A stretch of 64,000 nucleotides of DNA, from the NCBI GenBank assembly GCA_032718475.1, contig JAUCBJ010005572.1, forward strand, positions 1 to 64,000. Reading direction: 5' to 3'. Position numbers and translations under genes: made by a program. Below are positions 53,149 through 64,000 of this stretch, one piece after another. Every line of letters starts with the position of its first letter. Within the stretch, counting starts at the first letter, position 1. Below the pieces are notes generated by a model. That model made no database searches. It had not been told where the DNA came from and saw only the letters and a program-made list of their open reading frames with translations. Source of the stretch: Nemertoderma westbladi (taxonomy: Eukaryota > Xenacoelomorpha > Nemertodermatida > Nemertodermatidae).

Positions 53149-54113
53149 TTAAAAACAACAGTATCACGGAGTAACACTAGCTACAGTATGGACTTCCACT
53201 TATTTTTCGCAAACCTATTATGAGTTAGGTTTATATTTCGGGTCTTCCTTAACCTTGCCTGCGTCGTACACTAAAATGAGCCGATGATGCGTTGCTAAAA
53301 TAATGTAACTTGTCATGTAGGCATACAAGTACAGTATAAACGTATACAGTTACATGCTTTTCATTTACAACATGTTGGTTGTTACAAGTTTTTGAAATAG
53401 CAAGATTTAACAAACCATTCTATTGGTGCGAAATCCATTAATTAATAATTTATACGTACATATTGGCTCTATATTTTTTTTTCTATATATTTATTATATA
53501 TATATATTTACAGTATATTGTGAATTTTTCTATATATTTAAATTTACGCCCCCATGCGGGGCAATTGATGACTTTATTTAGAAAATATATCTTAATTAAA
53601 ATTAACACAGTTTTAAGTAAAATATTATAAATTAAAACAAAAATAATATCCTTTAAAAGTAACCAAATAAAGGTTATATCAACGCTCGACTTGAAAGTGT
53701 TGGGGAAGAGGTACAGTTTAACACATGATAGCGGTTGGCGGCTATTTCACCGCAGGCTCATTCCATGAAAAGGTCAACCTCCCCACTAATTTCTAAAAAT
53801 GAGAATCTTTGAATTTATACTTATTTTAGGTCAAAATTTATCGTACTTCATGAATTCAGTGCTAAAAATTGTATCAACACAGGTGGTTTCTCAAAAATAG
53901 TCGAATTACAAATTATGCACCTGTTCTGCACAAAATGTGAATAAAAGTGTGCAAAAGTTTCGTTTCCTGTAGGCACTTCCTATGACCAATAAATTAACAT
54001 TTCTGAGGATGTACCAAATCAAAAACAAACCCATTTTTGATTTTTTTTAGTTTCGTTTAATTTCACCAGTGTTTAATTCCTCTGTAATGAAATCGATAAA
54101 GTTAATCATGTGA
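53149..54113. other. Non-coding stretch
   Basis: AT-rich with a TATATA run near 53490-53510. I see no gene or RNA. Confidence 0.4.
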
Positions 54114-54621
54114 TGTCCCATACTTTACCTAAAATGTGAAATTTTTAGTTTTTTCACAGAGATGTAACTCAGCCTAATCACCCAGTGGAATGTAAAGCAC
54201 GTTTGTGTTGCGTCATCGTATAAAACAATTAGTTTCATTTTCACTCCCTCAGAAATATCATGGCGGCCAATTGAAAATTGTCCCATACTTTACCATTAAA
54301 ATGGCGATTATATTAGTGCACTGTATTAATGTAAAATGTGAAGCTAGGAGTGTTATTATTATAACACTCCTGGCTTCACATTTTACATTAATACAGTGCA
54401 CTAATATAATCTCTAAGGTCATAGTAGGCCGTAAGAATATGAGTCTATATTTGAACTGAGAATCATTCATCAGTCAAGTAATCTTTGGGTTTATGCATGT
54501 AAAGTCCCATACTTTACCAAAAAATAGTGAAATTTTTAATTTATACACAGAGAAGTAGTCTAACTCAGCCCAATCACCCAGTGGAATGCAAAGCACGTTT
54601 GTGTTGCGTCATCTTAAGAAA
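54114..54621. repeat. Tandem repeat unit of about 390 bp, split by element B in copy 2
   Basis: Copy 1 starts at GTCCCATACTTTACC (about 54115). Copy 2 starts at 54504 and is interrupted at 54621 by element B, resuming at 62559 and running to about 62820. Shared landmarks are CACCCAGTGGAATG, GCACGTTTGTGTTGCGTCAT, CAATTAGTTTCAT, GGCCAATTGAAAATTG and AATCTTTGGGTTTAT. Copy 1 therefore shows the empty target site for B. The family is not recognised. Confidence 0.85.
54306..54411. repeat. 106-bp near-perfect palindrome in repeat copy 1
   Basis: Arms of about 51 bp (GATTATATTAGTGCACTG ... AGTGTTAT, then back) surround a short centre, with one mismatch (CTAGG against CCTGG). The corresponding place in copy 2 (62640-62700) has only the first arm, so the palindrome arose by inverted duplication in copy 1. 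The mirrored ORFs on both strands here are artefacts. Confidence 0.9.
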
Positions 54622-55214
54622 TGTGAGCGGATTCAATTCCGCATCACCAACCCCCATACAGTTGGAAAGGGCGCCTTTAAGCAATATTGGGAAGTACGAG
54701 GTTGATTACCAATCAACCTCGTATCACCCCCAATAACGGGCACAATACACAGCCCCAAAGAGCCACACAATAGAGGTTAGAGGTCAAGCTACCTCGAGGA
54801 GAGAGAGTAACAGCAGCGGGGGGAAGCACTCCCACAGAGGTGAAGGCGAGAAGTAGGTTATCAACCAATGGGGGGACAGGAAAGGCATCCGCTGAGTAGT
54901 AGGGCCAAGGTAATGTAGGGTGATTAGATATATATTACCGGTCAATGTTTGTGCCATTTAGTTTACTCAGTAGTTTACTCAGTCACTTAGGGTAGTACGG
55001 TGACACTTTAAGACCGTCACCGCCGTCACCAATCAGTTACCATATCATTACCGGTCAACTGTGCTATCTCAGTATCTGTTATCACCTATATTATATATAT
55101 ATTACCGTTCAAGTTTATTAACAACACTGGAACAACAGACTCTCTTTTTCCATCACACAGTGCGGCTGACGCGTACATAAACCAAACTGGTCGGGATCCT
55201 CTGATCCCATCACA
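54622..55214 (+). repeat. 5' LTR of element B
   Basis: This 593-bp LTR starts TGTGAGCGGATTC and ends GATCCCATCACA. It has 65 bp (about 55074-55138) not found in the 3' LTR, bounded by CAG in both places, which suggests deletion through short homology. The conserved hairpin lies at 54685-54735 (TACGAGGTTGAT paired with ATCAACCTCGTA, extended by TATTGGG/CCCAATA). Confidence 0.9.
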
Positions 55215-55241
55215 GTCTTAAAGTCTAAGAACTGCCAAATT

Positions 55242-56741
55242 GTGACTGCCAGCCACCAGAGAAGAACAGAGTTAAGAGATGAGTTAAGAAGGAGAGACGA
55301 CACCGTCGCGGACCCCGGACGACGACCTAACGATCCGCGAGGCCGCAACGCGATGGTATCAACCCACGATGCCGGGTTCGTCGACAATAGACGATCCGGC
55401 AATCCAAGCGGAGGGGGCCGTCTACAAAGAGGAACGATCGAGTCGAGAAAAGGGAGAGACAAGTCGACGCACGACGGCGGTCGAGGTACCGATGTCGCCG
55501 GCCAACCACAGGCCGAGGGTGACGGACGGCCCACCAGAACGGCGATGGTGGGGCCGCCGGTTTGACGCCGAACATGGAGAGAAAGAGGGGATGTCGGCAA
55601 CGAGGACGTCGGAGTCAGCGACTGGCTCCGACGGGCCTACAATGCGATGAGGAAACAGATGAAGGAAGCTAAGGAGGGGCAAAACTGGACCAGGTGAAAC
55701 TAGATCAGCGACTAGGTGAGTCGAACAAACATTTTAACTATCTAGTTCGATTTGGGCAAGGAAAGTTGGCGGGTGAAAGAGCGAGAGAGACTGCCACTGA
55801 ACTGTTCGAACTGTGGCAATCTAGGGGTGTAGTGTACATAGGGCCATACTTAGTGGATGCCAGGGGAATTAAGTTAGTGGGTTGGGCGGGACCGCGGGAG
55901 GGCAAATCCGAGGTTAACCCCAAGGATTCGGTCTCGTCGGTCGGTGAAAACCTCAGAAAGCGGGGGAAAGTTAGTAGGACGAGGAGGCGACGGGAGTCCG
56001 TCACGACCGACAAGTCTGCTACATCCTCCGCAAAAGTAAGAAGGGTGCTAGAAATAGATCTGGCGTGCCAGTTGGATATCGTGGTGCTAGACCAAAAGGA
56101 GTTAGAGAGGCAGTTGGAGGAGGGAGCTGCGTTGCTAGAGAGAGAGAGAGAGAGAGTTGGCGAGGGAGTGTAAAGAGAGAGCTGATAGGGTAGCCAGGAA
56201 CTGTAGGGAGAAAGAAGAGAGGGAGAAAGAGAAGCGCGAGGAGCGAGAAGGGAGGGAGAAAGAGGAGCGCGAGAGGGAGAAAGAGGAGCGCAAGAGGGAG
56301 AAAGAGGAGCACAAGAGGGAGAAAGAGGAGCGAGAAGGGAGGGAGAAAGAGGAGCGCGAGAGGGAGAAAGAGGAGCGCAAAGAACAAGAAGTGAGAGAGG
56401 CAGCAAGGGTGGAGAGAGAAACAAATGAACATAGAGAGCGGGTTGCGAGAGAGGCAGAGTTGGCCGAGCAAAGTTTACGAGAGGATAGAGAGAGGGAGAG
56501 AGAGGGGAAGCGTATGCGGGATGATATGCATACCCGGCTAAGAGGGCTTATGCAGTATCAGGCCAAGCAGAAGCGCCGACTAGAACTGGCGCAGTTGGGG
56601 CTATCAGAGAGTGAGGCTGGCTCGGGTAGTATTTACGAGGAGCCAGAGGTAGTGAAAACGTTTGTTAATACCCCACTTACAGGCACCGAGAGAACCAGAA
56701 CTGGTGTAGCCGTACGGGCGGGGGGGGGGGGGGGGGGGTAA
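55242..56741 (+). pseudogene. Element B ORF1, decayed
   Basis: Pieces in several frames match A ORF1 in order: GTDVAGQPQAEGDGRPTRTA near 55480-55550, VVYIGPYLVDARGIKLVGWA near 55830, and SVTTDKSATSSAKVRR near 56000. Next comes a long Glu/Lys/Arg coiled coil (56157-56741, EKEEREREKEERK repeats) that A lacks at this length. At least two stops and frame changes break it. The region homologous to A's ATG has a stop two codons later. An 18-base G-run ends the last piece near 56720-56738, followed by an Asn-rich stretch (to about 57050). Confidence 0.75.
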
Positions 56742-57108
56742 TAATAATACGTTAGGAGATATTAATATTAATAGTACTGTAGTAGATAACCCTAATCAAA
56801 CTTTTATTACAGGAAATAGTATTTTACCCGGTGATTTAAATACAAATAATCCAAATAATAATTTAAACCCAAATATCCAAAATAATCCAAATAATAATAT
56901 TAATTTAAATATAGAAAATAATAATTCTAATTCAAATATTCCAAATAATTCGATTAATAATTTAAATTTAGAAAATAATAATAATTCTAATTTAAATAAT
57001 TTAAATAATAATATTGATAACGGCTCTATTAATACTAATGTAGACACAGGTAGTCCAGCCAACGAGGGCCTGCAAGGCCACGCAGTTAGTGCGCAGGGAG
57101 TAGCGGGG

Positions 57109-57510
57109 GTGAGAGACCCCGAACGGGGCCTGGTAGGCCACGTAGTTAGTAGGCAGGGAGTAGCGGGGGTGAGTCAACCCGACGGGGGCCTGTCAGGCCA
57201 CGCAGTTGCACAGGGAGAGGCGGGGGTGAGTAGACCCAGCCGCAGTAGAGACAGTGCGTCGACTAGAGAGGGGTGTAGAAGTGAAGTAAGAGATAGTGAA
57301 GTTAGAAGTGGCGAGTGGCGAGTGGGGGGGGCTACGGGCGCCCCACCACGGAAGATTAGTGGCGAGAGAGGGGGGCAGAGAATGCCCCGCAAGGGGGGCG
57401 TAGAAGTGAAGTAAGAGATAGTGAAGTAAGAAGTGGCGGGTGTGGGGGGGCTACGGGCGCCCCACCACGAGAGATTAGTAGCAAGAAGGGGGGGCAGAGA
57501 ATATCCCACA
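57109..57510 (+). pseudogene. Element B GLVGHVV repeats and G-run units
   Basis: GLVGHVVSRQGVAGV-type protein repeats are followed by two G-run units (CTACGGGCGCCCCACCAC at about 57332 and 57451). These correspond to the end of A ORF1 and its repeat array. Frame changes at the G-runs prevent a single open frame. Confidence 0.65.
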
Positions 57511-57511
57511 G

Positions 57512-58336
57512 GTGTCGGCGGATAATGCGTGGGGCAAGTTAGGTGAACTGCGGCAGCCGACGACGGAGAATAGTAGGGGGATGGCGAGTATCCCCAGGAG
57601 GGTCCAGCCGGACAGAGTAGAGACAGATGTTAGCACCGAGAGTGGGCGAGCGAGAAGATGTCAGTCGGAAGAGAGAAGAAGATTAGTAGAGTTTAACCGG
57701 GAGGTCGAAGAGAGAAGAAGTGAAGAGAATAATAGAAGAGTCGTTGCTAGGAGCAACCGGAGAGCAAGGACGGATAGAGAGCCGTCGATATTAGAGATGG
57801 AGTTAGGGAGTCAGTGGGGTCGAACTCTGGGAGATTGCCGTCGCCCCGGAGAAACGCACCGCACGCCAAGAGAGGGGTACAGGATGTACCGATATGAAGA
57901 CGGAAACAGGAGAGGGGATCGAAGAGAAACTTCCCGACGGGATATAGCTGCCGATCGAGAGTACGGTAGTCGCGGGGAGATTCGAGATTTGAGAAGATTA
58001 AACTTCGGTTCGGAAGGGCACATGCAGACTGCAGGACATACTGTAGGCCTTACTGCACATACTATTATAGGCCATACTGGGAGAGATAGTGTAGGCGATA
58101 GGGTAGCGCGAACGATGGGATTAAACCCGGAAGTCACGGAGTACATGCCGGTAGGTAGGCAAGAAGTGGATAGGCCTATATCGGTACCAGCACAGCAGCA
58201 TGACTATAATATCCAGGGACATAACATATATCCAGGGGAGGGGAGAGTTATTGCAAATAGATGTATGGGCCCCAATATATTAACATCAACCCCAGTACCA
58301 AACATACCGGTGGGGGGGGGGGGGGGGACAGGGTGA
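57512..58336 (+). CDS. Element B ORF2: Arg/Glu-rich Gag region
   Basis: This 274-codon frame is homologous to A ORF2, with near-identical blocks RTPREGYRMYRYE, GHTVGLTAHTIIGH and MGPNILTSTPVPNIP. As in A it starts without an ATG (GTG at 57512), and it ends at a TGA just after a G16 run (58312-58327), with ORF3 open in the +1 frame. Confidence 0.65.
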   Translation: MSADNAWGKLGELRQPTTENSRGMASIPRRVQPDRVETDVSTESGRARRCQSEERRRLVEFNREVEERRSEENNRRVVARSNRRARTDREPSILEMELGSQWGRTLGDCRRPGETHRTPREGYRMYRYEDGNRRGDRRETSRRDIAADREYGSRGEIRDLRRLNFGSEGHMQTAGHTVGLTAHTIIGHTGRDSVGDRVARTMGLNPEVTEYMPVGRQEVDRPISVPAQQHDYNIQGHNIYPGEGRVIANRCMGPNILTSTPVPNIPVGGGGGTG

Positions 58337-60785
58337 CATTCCTCCATTACAACATCAACAATATACTCGAACAGCAACGAGAACATCGAACCCCCTGGAC
58401 GAGAACAGGTCGTGCGACATGGAGATATGGAGGGGGCCGTTACCCCCAATGATATATCCAACTCAAACAAAATCAACAGACAGGACGGGCGGACCGCACC
58501 CAACAGGAGAATCTGTACAGCGTCCTTCGAACCCATTGGAAGCACAGGCAATGGGAATGGCGACACTAATCGATGCATTAAAGACCAGGATCTAGTTACC
58601 ACCAGTCGAGCCATTTAAATTTGACGGAAGTAGGCCGGAAGAATACCTGCAATTTCGGCGCATGTATAGCAACGAGATATTAAGTAATAACTTGACGCAG
58701 GCGGAGTGCCTAAAATATCTACAGGTATATACAGGAGGCCCAGCGTATGACATCATGAGGCAGTATCAGGGCATCGAGGGCGGCTTCACGACTGCATGGC
58801 GGGCGCTAGACAGGGAATACGGACACCCAGCCAAGATCATCCAGCAGACCCTGAGGGGTATAACATCAGGTGGCCTACAAGACAACCCTGTTAGCATAAA
58901 GACCTTTGCGAACAAGGTCGAGAAGGCGTTAATCGTACTGAAGACATTAGACGCGCCATACGAACTCAACGCATCTAATAACATCACCACGATAGCGCAG
59001 GCACTGTCGATCTGGCTGCGGAGCAAGTGGAGGAAGATCGCCTTCTCCACCCGGGAGAAGAAAGGTGCGGAGCCAGGGCTAGAGGAAATGTCAAACTTCC
59101 TCAACTACGAAGCCAAGTTGATTACAGACCCAGTCTATAGTGAGGATAGTTTTGGGAAGGCGCCAAAGATCGAATACAACAGGCCTAAACCCAAACACAA
59201 TCCTGCAGATCCATTCCCGAGAGTAAGACAGTCACTACCACACGCAGCCACACAGGGGGCTACGAGCCCACAGTTAGCTGGGAGTAGGGCCACACCGTGG
59301 CAGGGACAGAAAGAAAATAACACCACAAATAAACATAATCCCAACATACCCAGTAGGCCGAGTCTAGATAACCAAAACACTAAATCGGTAGATATAAACC
59401 TACGCGCGATACGTGAGGGACTATACAGGGAACGCTACAATCCAGGATTCAAATGTCAATTACATCAGGATGGAACCCATAAGACCATGAGTTGTAAGCA
59501 CTGGCAAGCGTTGCCCAAACAAGATCGTATAGCCTACACAGACGCAAACGGACTATGTCATCGATGTGTGGTAAAAGGACACAGATCCGGAGAGTGTAGA
59601 GAAACAGCAATAGGAGAGGATGAGACTGGAGGCCAAACCATGGCTACAAGCATGACAATAGCAAGAAAAAAGAGGAAAGTACTACTCGGGGTAGTACCAG
59701 TGAAGATAACAGGAAGGGGCGGTCGATCAGTAACGACATTAATGCTGGTCGACAGCGGAGCCGCCTTCACGCTGGTGGAGAACTGGGTGGCCGAAGAGAT
59801 AGGGCTAAAGACAAGGCCGAATAGAATGGCGGTAACTACCGTCTCAAGTAAGGATGAGGTCCTGGAGATGAGGACGGGGCAGTGCAAGATAGCAGCGATA
59901 GCACTGGGATGCGATTATGGGGCGACGATCGACCCCATCCACGTGATAGAATCGATAAATATCAACGCCAGGCGACCAACCAACATTGAGGTCGAACAAT
60001 ATAGATTCCTGGACAGTATCGATTTCTCAATACCAGAGGTGGACGTTAGGAAGGTATCCATTATAGTAGGAATGGACTGTCCGATGGCCCACGAGAGAAT
60101 GAAGACGGTCTTCGGCGAAGACAGACAGTGGGATCCGACAGTGATCCTCATGCCGTTCGGATGGACGCTTAGCGGCCCAGTTAATACCGAGATTCCATCC
60201 AGGGTGACGGAGACATCAAGGTGCATGTTACCAGGCACCGTAGACGTTGTGGACGAAGAGGAGAAACAGGAGACAGCAGATAAACCAGATGGGGAAGTAA
60301 AAGTAAGAGAGTGGGCGGAGGAGAATGGATTTCCCAGCAGGTATCGGTATGGGGATGGAGAGGAGCGGACGCCGAGATGTCCGGAGGACAACAGTCCGGA
60401 GGAGTGTCTGGGGGAGTGTTGGAAGGAGTGTCCAGAGGAGTGTCCAGAGGAGACGCCGGTCCGGTTGAGAGGCATACCGACAAGGGGGAGGTCGAGTAAG
60501 AAGACAGGATGGAAAGGGATAGGACTACTATTGTACGTTCTGTTTTGTCTGTTCTTTCACTTTCTTTTCATTCTGCCGCCAGGAGACAACAAGGTGGGAG
60601 GTGGCATTTTGATGCCAAGAGACGAGGAAGTTAAGAAGGCGGCGGAGAGACCCGATTTTAGGGTGGTAGAAGAGGGAGAACCAATTCCTGGTGAGTTGGA
60701 ATTGGCGAAGAGAGTGCAGCGAATCCTACAGGACCTACAAGGGGAGCAGTGGGAGAGTGCCAGTTGGAAGAATCGCCCTAGTTAG
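58326..60785 (+). CDS. Element B ORF3: BEL/Pao-like Gag-protease, one nonsense codon
   Basis: The frame is open from the G-run (GQGDIPP at 58326) to a TAG at 58593-58595, then open for 707 codons from ATG 58662. The domains match A ORF3: DUF1759-like Gag, a CHRCVVKGHRSGEC knuckle (about residue 297), VDSGAAFTLV (Asp about 364), a GWTLSGPV block, a Cys/Glu repeat (CLGECWKECPEECPEE), then a hydrophobic segment (about 620-642, YVLFCLFFHFLFILPP) and a 65-residue tail. There is no RT. Except for the single stop, the conserved frame suggests long-lasting selection on this protein. Confidence 0.85.
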
Positions 60786-60798
60786 GTGAAGTTGAGTC

Positions 60799-60845
60799 GT
60801 CCAATATTTTGGACTGAGGGGGGTGAAAATGAGGGCGAGACGCCC
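60799..60845 (+). other. Two hairpins after the ORF3 stop, element B
   Basis: GTCCAA/TTGGAC (60799-60814) and GGGCG/CGCCC (60833-60845) are the counterparts of those in A at 33326-33372, with almost the same linker. Confidence 0.75.
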
Positions 60846-61989
60846 TTCCCACACAAATAAATAATTATTTAAATAAAAAAAAAAAAAATTAAGTAATCAA
60901 ATAATTAAATAAGAAGAAGGTAGAAAGTAATAGTTAAAAATAGTAAGAATAGTAAGTAGCAGAATAGTAATAGTAAGAAGTTAGTAGTCAGATAGTTAGT
61001 AGAAGCTAGATAGTAAGTAGAAAGTTAGAAGATAGTACGTAGTAGTTAGAAGATAGTAATTAAGTTACCGTTAGAAGTCGGCGGGTATAGGGAGTGTGGT
61101 ATATAGACATACCACGGGAGTAGGAGGGTACGTAGTACCGAGAGAGTTAGAAGTCGGCGGGTATAGGGAGTGTGGTATATAGACATACCACGGGAGTAGG
61201 AGGGTACGTAGTACTGAGAGGGTTAGAAGTCGGCGGGTATAAGGGAGTGTGGTATATTCACATGCCACGAGTAGTAGAGGGGTTGTGGGCACCGCAAGCG
61301 CCACGTAGACAGAGGTAGTAGCAGAGTTAGAAGTAGTAGTAGAGTGGTTGTGGGCACCGCAAGCGCCACGTAGATGGAGGTAGTAAGCAGAGTGGTTGTG
61401 GGCACCGCAAGCGCCACATAGATAGAGGTGGTAGCAGAGTTAGAGGTAGCAGTAGAATTAGGAGTTAGTAGAGTTAGAGTTAGTAGAGGTAGAGAGTTAG
61501 TAGAAGTAGAGAGTTAGAAAGCTAATAGAGTTAGAGTTAGAATCAGTAGAGTTAGAGTTAGTAGAGTAAGTAGCAAGTTCGACTTTAGATAAGGTAGATA
61601 GTATGATAGCACGGTATGATAGTATAAGAGATTAGGGCCTTAGAGAATAGAGGAGTATGAGAGAAGTCTGGAGATGAGACAGGATGCGAGAGAGAGTGCA
61701 GACAAGTGCGATTCAGGTGTGGGGAGAGAGTGAGAGTGTTAGAGTAGAGAGTAAGGTAGAGTGGAGAAGTGTTGGGGAAACAAAAATTGTGTGAGAGAAA
61801 CCCACAATTGGCCCGACACGGGACGCCAGATGTCTTGGTGCAAGATAGATGAAGTTGCACCAAGACAGGGTAGCGATATCATACCCATGGGTAGCGGCCT
61901 GGAAAGCCGGCTCCGAGGAAAAAATAACTCCACCCCACACCCAATAGTAGATCGGGTTTCCAGCGGAATTGAAGCGCGCTTAGAGGTTG
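60846..61989 (+). repeat. Purine-rich 3' region of element B with hairpins
   Basis: AGTTAGAGTAG-type purine sequence contains three GTGGTAT...ATACCAC or ATGCCAC hairpins (61096-61115, 61172-61191, 61249-61268). It also contains three GTGGGCACCGCAAGCGCCAC units (about 61285-61410). A 13-bp stem TGTCTTGGTGCAA/TTGCACCAAGACA at 61831-61867 is absent from A. No pol coding sequence is present. The frame at 61761-62015 shares a short peptide with A. Confidence 0.8.
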
Positions 61990-62030
61990 ATGCTATCTTC
62001 TCACCAGGAAGATAGCATGGGGGGGGGGAG
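61990..62030 (+). other. Hairpin and polypurine tract, element B
   Basis: ATGCTATCTTC and GAAGATAGCAT pair over 11 bp (61990-62018). The G-rich tract at 62019-62030 directly precedes the 3' LTR. This mirrors 31681-31717 in A. Confidence 0.8.
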
Positions 62031-62558
62031 TGTGAGCGGATTCAATTCCACCTCACCAACCCCCATACAGTTGGAAAGGGCGCCTTTAAGCAATATTGGG
62101 AAGTACGAGGTTGATTACCAATCAACCTCGTATCACCCCCAATAACGGGCACAATACACAGCCCCAAAGAGCCACACAATAGAGGTTAGAGGTCAAGCTA
62201 CCTCAAGGAGAGAGAGTAACAGCAGCGGGGGGGAAGCACTCCCACAGAGGTGAAGGCGAGAAGTAGGTTATCAACCAATGGGGGGACAGGAAAGGCATCC
62301 GCTGAGTAGTAGGGCCAAGGTAATGTAGGGTGATTAGATATATATTACCGGTCAATGTTTGTGCCATTCAGTTTAGTCAGTAGTTTACTCAGTCACTTAG
62401 GGTAGTATGGTGACACTTTAAGACCGTCACCGCCGTCACCAATCAGTTACCATATCATTACCGGTCAACCGTGCTATCTCAGACTCTCTTTTTCCATCAC
62501 ACGGTGCGGCTGACGCGTACATAAACCAAACTGGTCGGGATCCTCTGATCCCGTCACA
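62031..62558 (+). repeat. 3' LTR of element B
   Basis: This 528-bp LTR lacks the 65-bp segment of the 5' LTR and otherwise differs by scattered substitutions. The conserved hairpin lies at 62094-62144. Confidence 0.9.
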
Positions 62559-62563
62559 AGAAA

Positions 62564-64000
62564 CAATTAGTTTCATAATCTACTCCCTCAGAAACATCAT
62601 GACGGCCAATTGAAAATTGTCCCATACTTTACCATTATAATGTCGATTACATTAGTGCACTGTATTAATGTAATATATGAAACCTGGAGGGCAGGAGTGT
62701 TATAATGCTTTAGGGTGATAGTAGGGGGAAGCATAGAAGTATGTATTTGAACTAAGAATCATTCCTGAGTTAACTAATCTTTGGGTTTATCCATGTAAAG
62801 TCCCGTACTTTACAATAAATATCACATGTAGTATTTTAGCAGATAAGAAGATCGGTAAGTACAGTAATTGATACAATTACAGAAATGGAAAGAATTTCTA
62901 AACTTTTCACAGAATACATCTGTACCAAGTTTGGTTATATTTCATCAATAATTGGCGGACTTATTTCGGTTTTTATCAAAATTTTGAATCTATCGGTACC
63001 AACAGACAGACAGTCTGATATGTAACCTTTGATTCTTAAACCTCAGATTATTTCCAAACTTTTGTCAGACTTCATACGTACCAGGTTTGGTTTAATTTCA
63101 TCTATAAATGACCATAATACAGCATTATCGATCAAAAATTAGACAGATGACAGACAACTCCTCAATGGCACCCATATGCTAAGACTTCGGCTCAATTTGT
63201 GGGCCGCCCCACATTTTGTATCCATATCTTGGTTGGAAATACTTAGTTGCACTTTATTATCACTAATTATCCAGAAATTACTGTTAGATCACAAGTGTAA
63301 GACCATTTCGACCATAAAATTCGTACAGGTCCCGTACTTTACTTAGCAATGTCCCATACTTTACCACACAAACCACGTTGTAAATAATTAGCAATGTAAC
63401 AATTAGTCTGATATTTATATTTTTATTTAAGCTAAATAATACAGCTTTATCCTAAACATCAACTCAACACCGTACCTGCGCACAATTCGCTAAACTTTAG
63501 AATTGAAATCATAAAATAGAAAAAACCATTTCGTACGAATCCGTACTTTACCTTAATTGGACAAGCTTGTTGCTGCACGTGTGAACTTAGCCTTTTAGAT
63601 TACTTATTTTACTAATTTTAAGCTCAAAACACCATTTTATATTGATAAAGTCGGTTACGATATAATATTGGCTATTTCTCGTTAGATAATTCCTTGTCTG
63701 AGGGTTGTGACGCCATCTAGTGCCATTATCTGCATATCCAGCTTGTATTCGGCCTGTATAAGGATCCACCTTATTGGCTATGCTCCTTACTGATAAGCTG
63801 ATATATAAGTACGATTAGTTCTGTGGTTGATTCACTCTTTTTGTTATTGTTGGACAGAAGAAGTCGTATTGCCCATGCAGAGGCACTGATCCCCGGTCAG
63901 GTTTAATTGACTGGTGGTTATTACAGGCCTAAGGTCTCCACTTAAAGAGTTAATAATTGAATTATAATTATTTATCGTTATATTGGATATTCTACTGGTA
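62564..64000. other. Remainder of the split repeat and non-coding sequence
   Basis: To about 62820 this is the second half of repeat copy 2. From about 62880 to 63210 there is an older TE-like sequence with an internal direct repeat (TTTCTAAACTTTTCACAG... and TTTCCAAACTTTTGTCAG..., 158 bp apart) and an AGACAGACAG stretch. It ends near GGGCCGCCCCAC. CCGTACTTTAC and CCCATACTTTACC motifs recur near 62800-63550. I see no gene. Confidence 0.5.

Larger units (their letters stand above)
54622..62558 (+). mobile_element. Element B: second pol-less BEL/Pao-like LTR element
   Basis: This 7.94-kb insertion has a target duplication AGAAA (54617-54621 and 62559-62563). It is organised like A: LTR, leader, decayed ORF1, ORF2, intact ORF3, purine-rich 3' region with hairpins, polypurine tract, LTR. 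Its LTRs differ from each other by several substitutions and a 65-bp indel, so it is older than A. LTR sequence is poorly conserved against A outside the hairpin, whereas the Gag-protease protein is mostly identical. It also lacks any reverse transcriptase, RNase H or integrase. Confidence 0.88.

Noticed and set aside
54205-54470. Paired ORFs on both strands encoding the same peptide
   Set aside because: A direct consequence of the 106-bp palindrome.

Overview
The window looks like an AT-rich invertebrate animal genome, heavily loaded with mobile elements. There are no operons, ribosome-binding sites or CRISPR arrays. Two host genes are recognisable, a GABA-A/RDL-type Cys-loop receptor subunit and an SLC18B1-like MFS transporter. 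Each lies in one uninterrupted reading frame. Almost everything else is retroelements, DNA transposons, foldback repeats and satellites. I cannot name the species.

Left part (1-18.2 kb): a truncated minus-strand coiled-coil ORF runs off the left edge. It is followed by tandem repeats, a 55-bp minisatellite, a 0.5-kb inverted-repeat element, and a GC-rich Ty3/gypsy element (8564-13453, minus strand) with 151-bp LTRs that read as identical and a 5-bp target duplication. Its gag-pol carries frame breaks. A gene-poor stretch with two near-perfect palindromes follows.

Middle (18.2-31 kb): several plus-strand tails of one RTE-like LINE family surround a long decayed LINE (about 18985-25320). That LINE encodes, in order, a SAP-like motif, an acidic repeat, a Ulp1/SENP cysteine protease, a coiled coil, an RRM-like domain, an APE endonuclease and a reverse transcriptase. 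The receptor gene (28691-30139) follows, then the left end of a PIF/Harbinger-type DNA transposon with a transposase remnant.

Elements A and B are the most interesting part. A (31147-39212, minus strand) is inserted inside the Harbinger relic. B (54622-62558, plus strand) is inserted inside a tandem duplication. Both have LTRs, 5-bp target duplications and polypurine tracts, and encode a BEL/Pao-like Gag and aspartic protease. Neither encodes a reverse transcriptase, RNase H or integrase. Where pol should follow, the Gag-protease chain ends in a Cys/Glu repeat and a hydrophobic segment, conserved in both copies. The remainder is a purine-rich 3' region with several conserved RNA hairpins, two with base-pair covariation. 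Internal frames lack ATG starts and are joined at poly-G runs with the same frame relation in both copies. A's LTRs look identical, so this pol-less family probably moved recently, presumably using enzymes supplied in trans.

Right part (39.7-64 kb): more LINE tails, a second array of the 55-bp minisatellite, a 1.7-kb 19-bp satellite with higher-order structure, the MFS gene (49006-50337, minus strand), an inverted pair of tRNA-derived SINEs, and element B with its flanking repeats.
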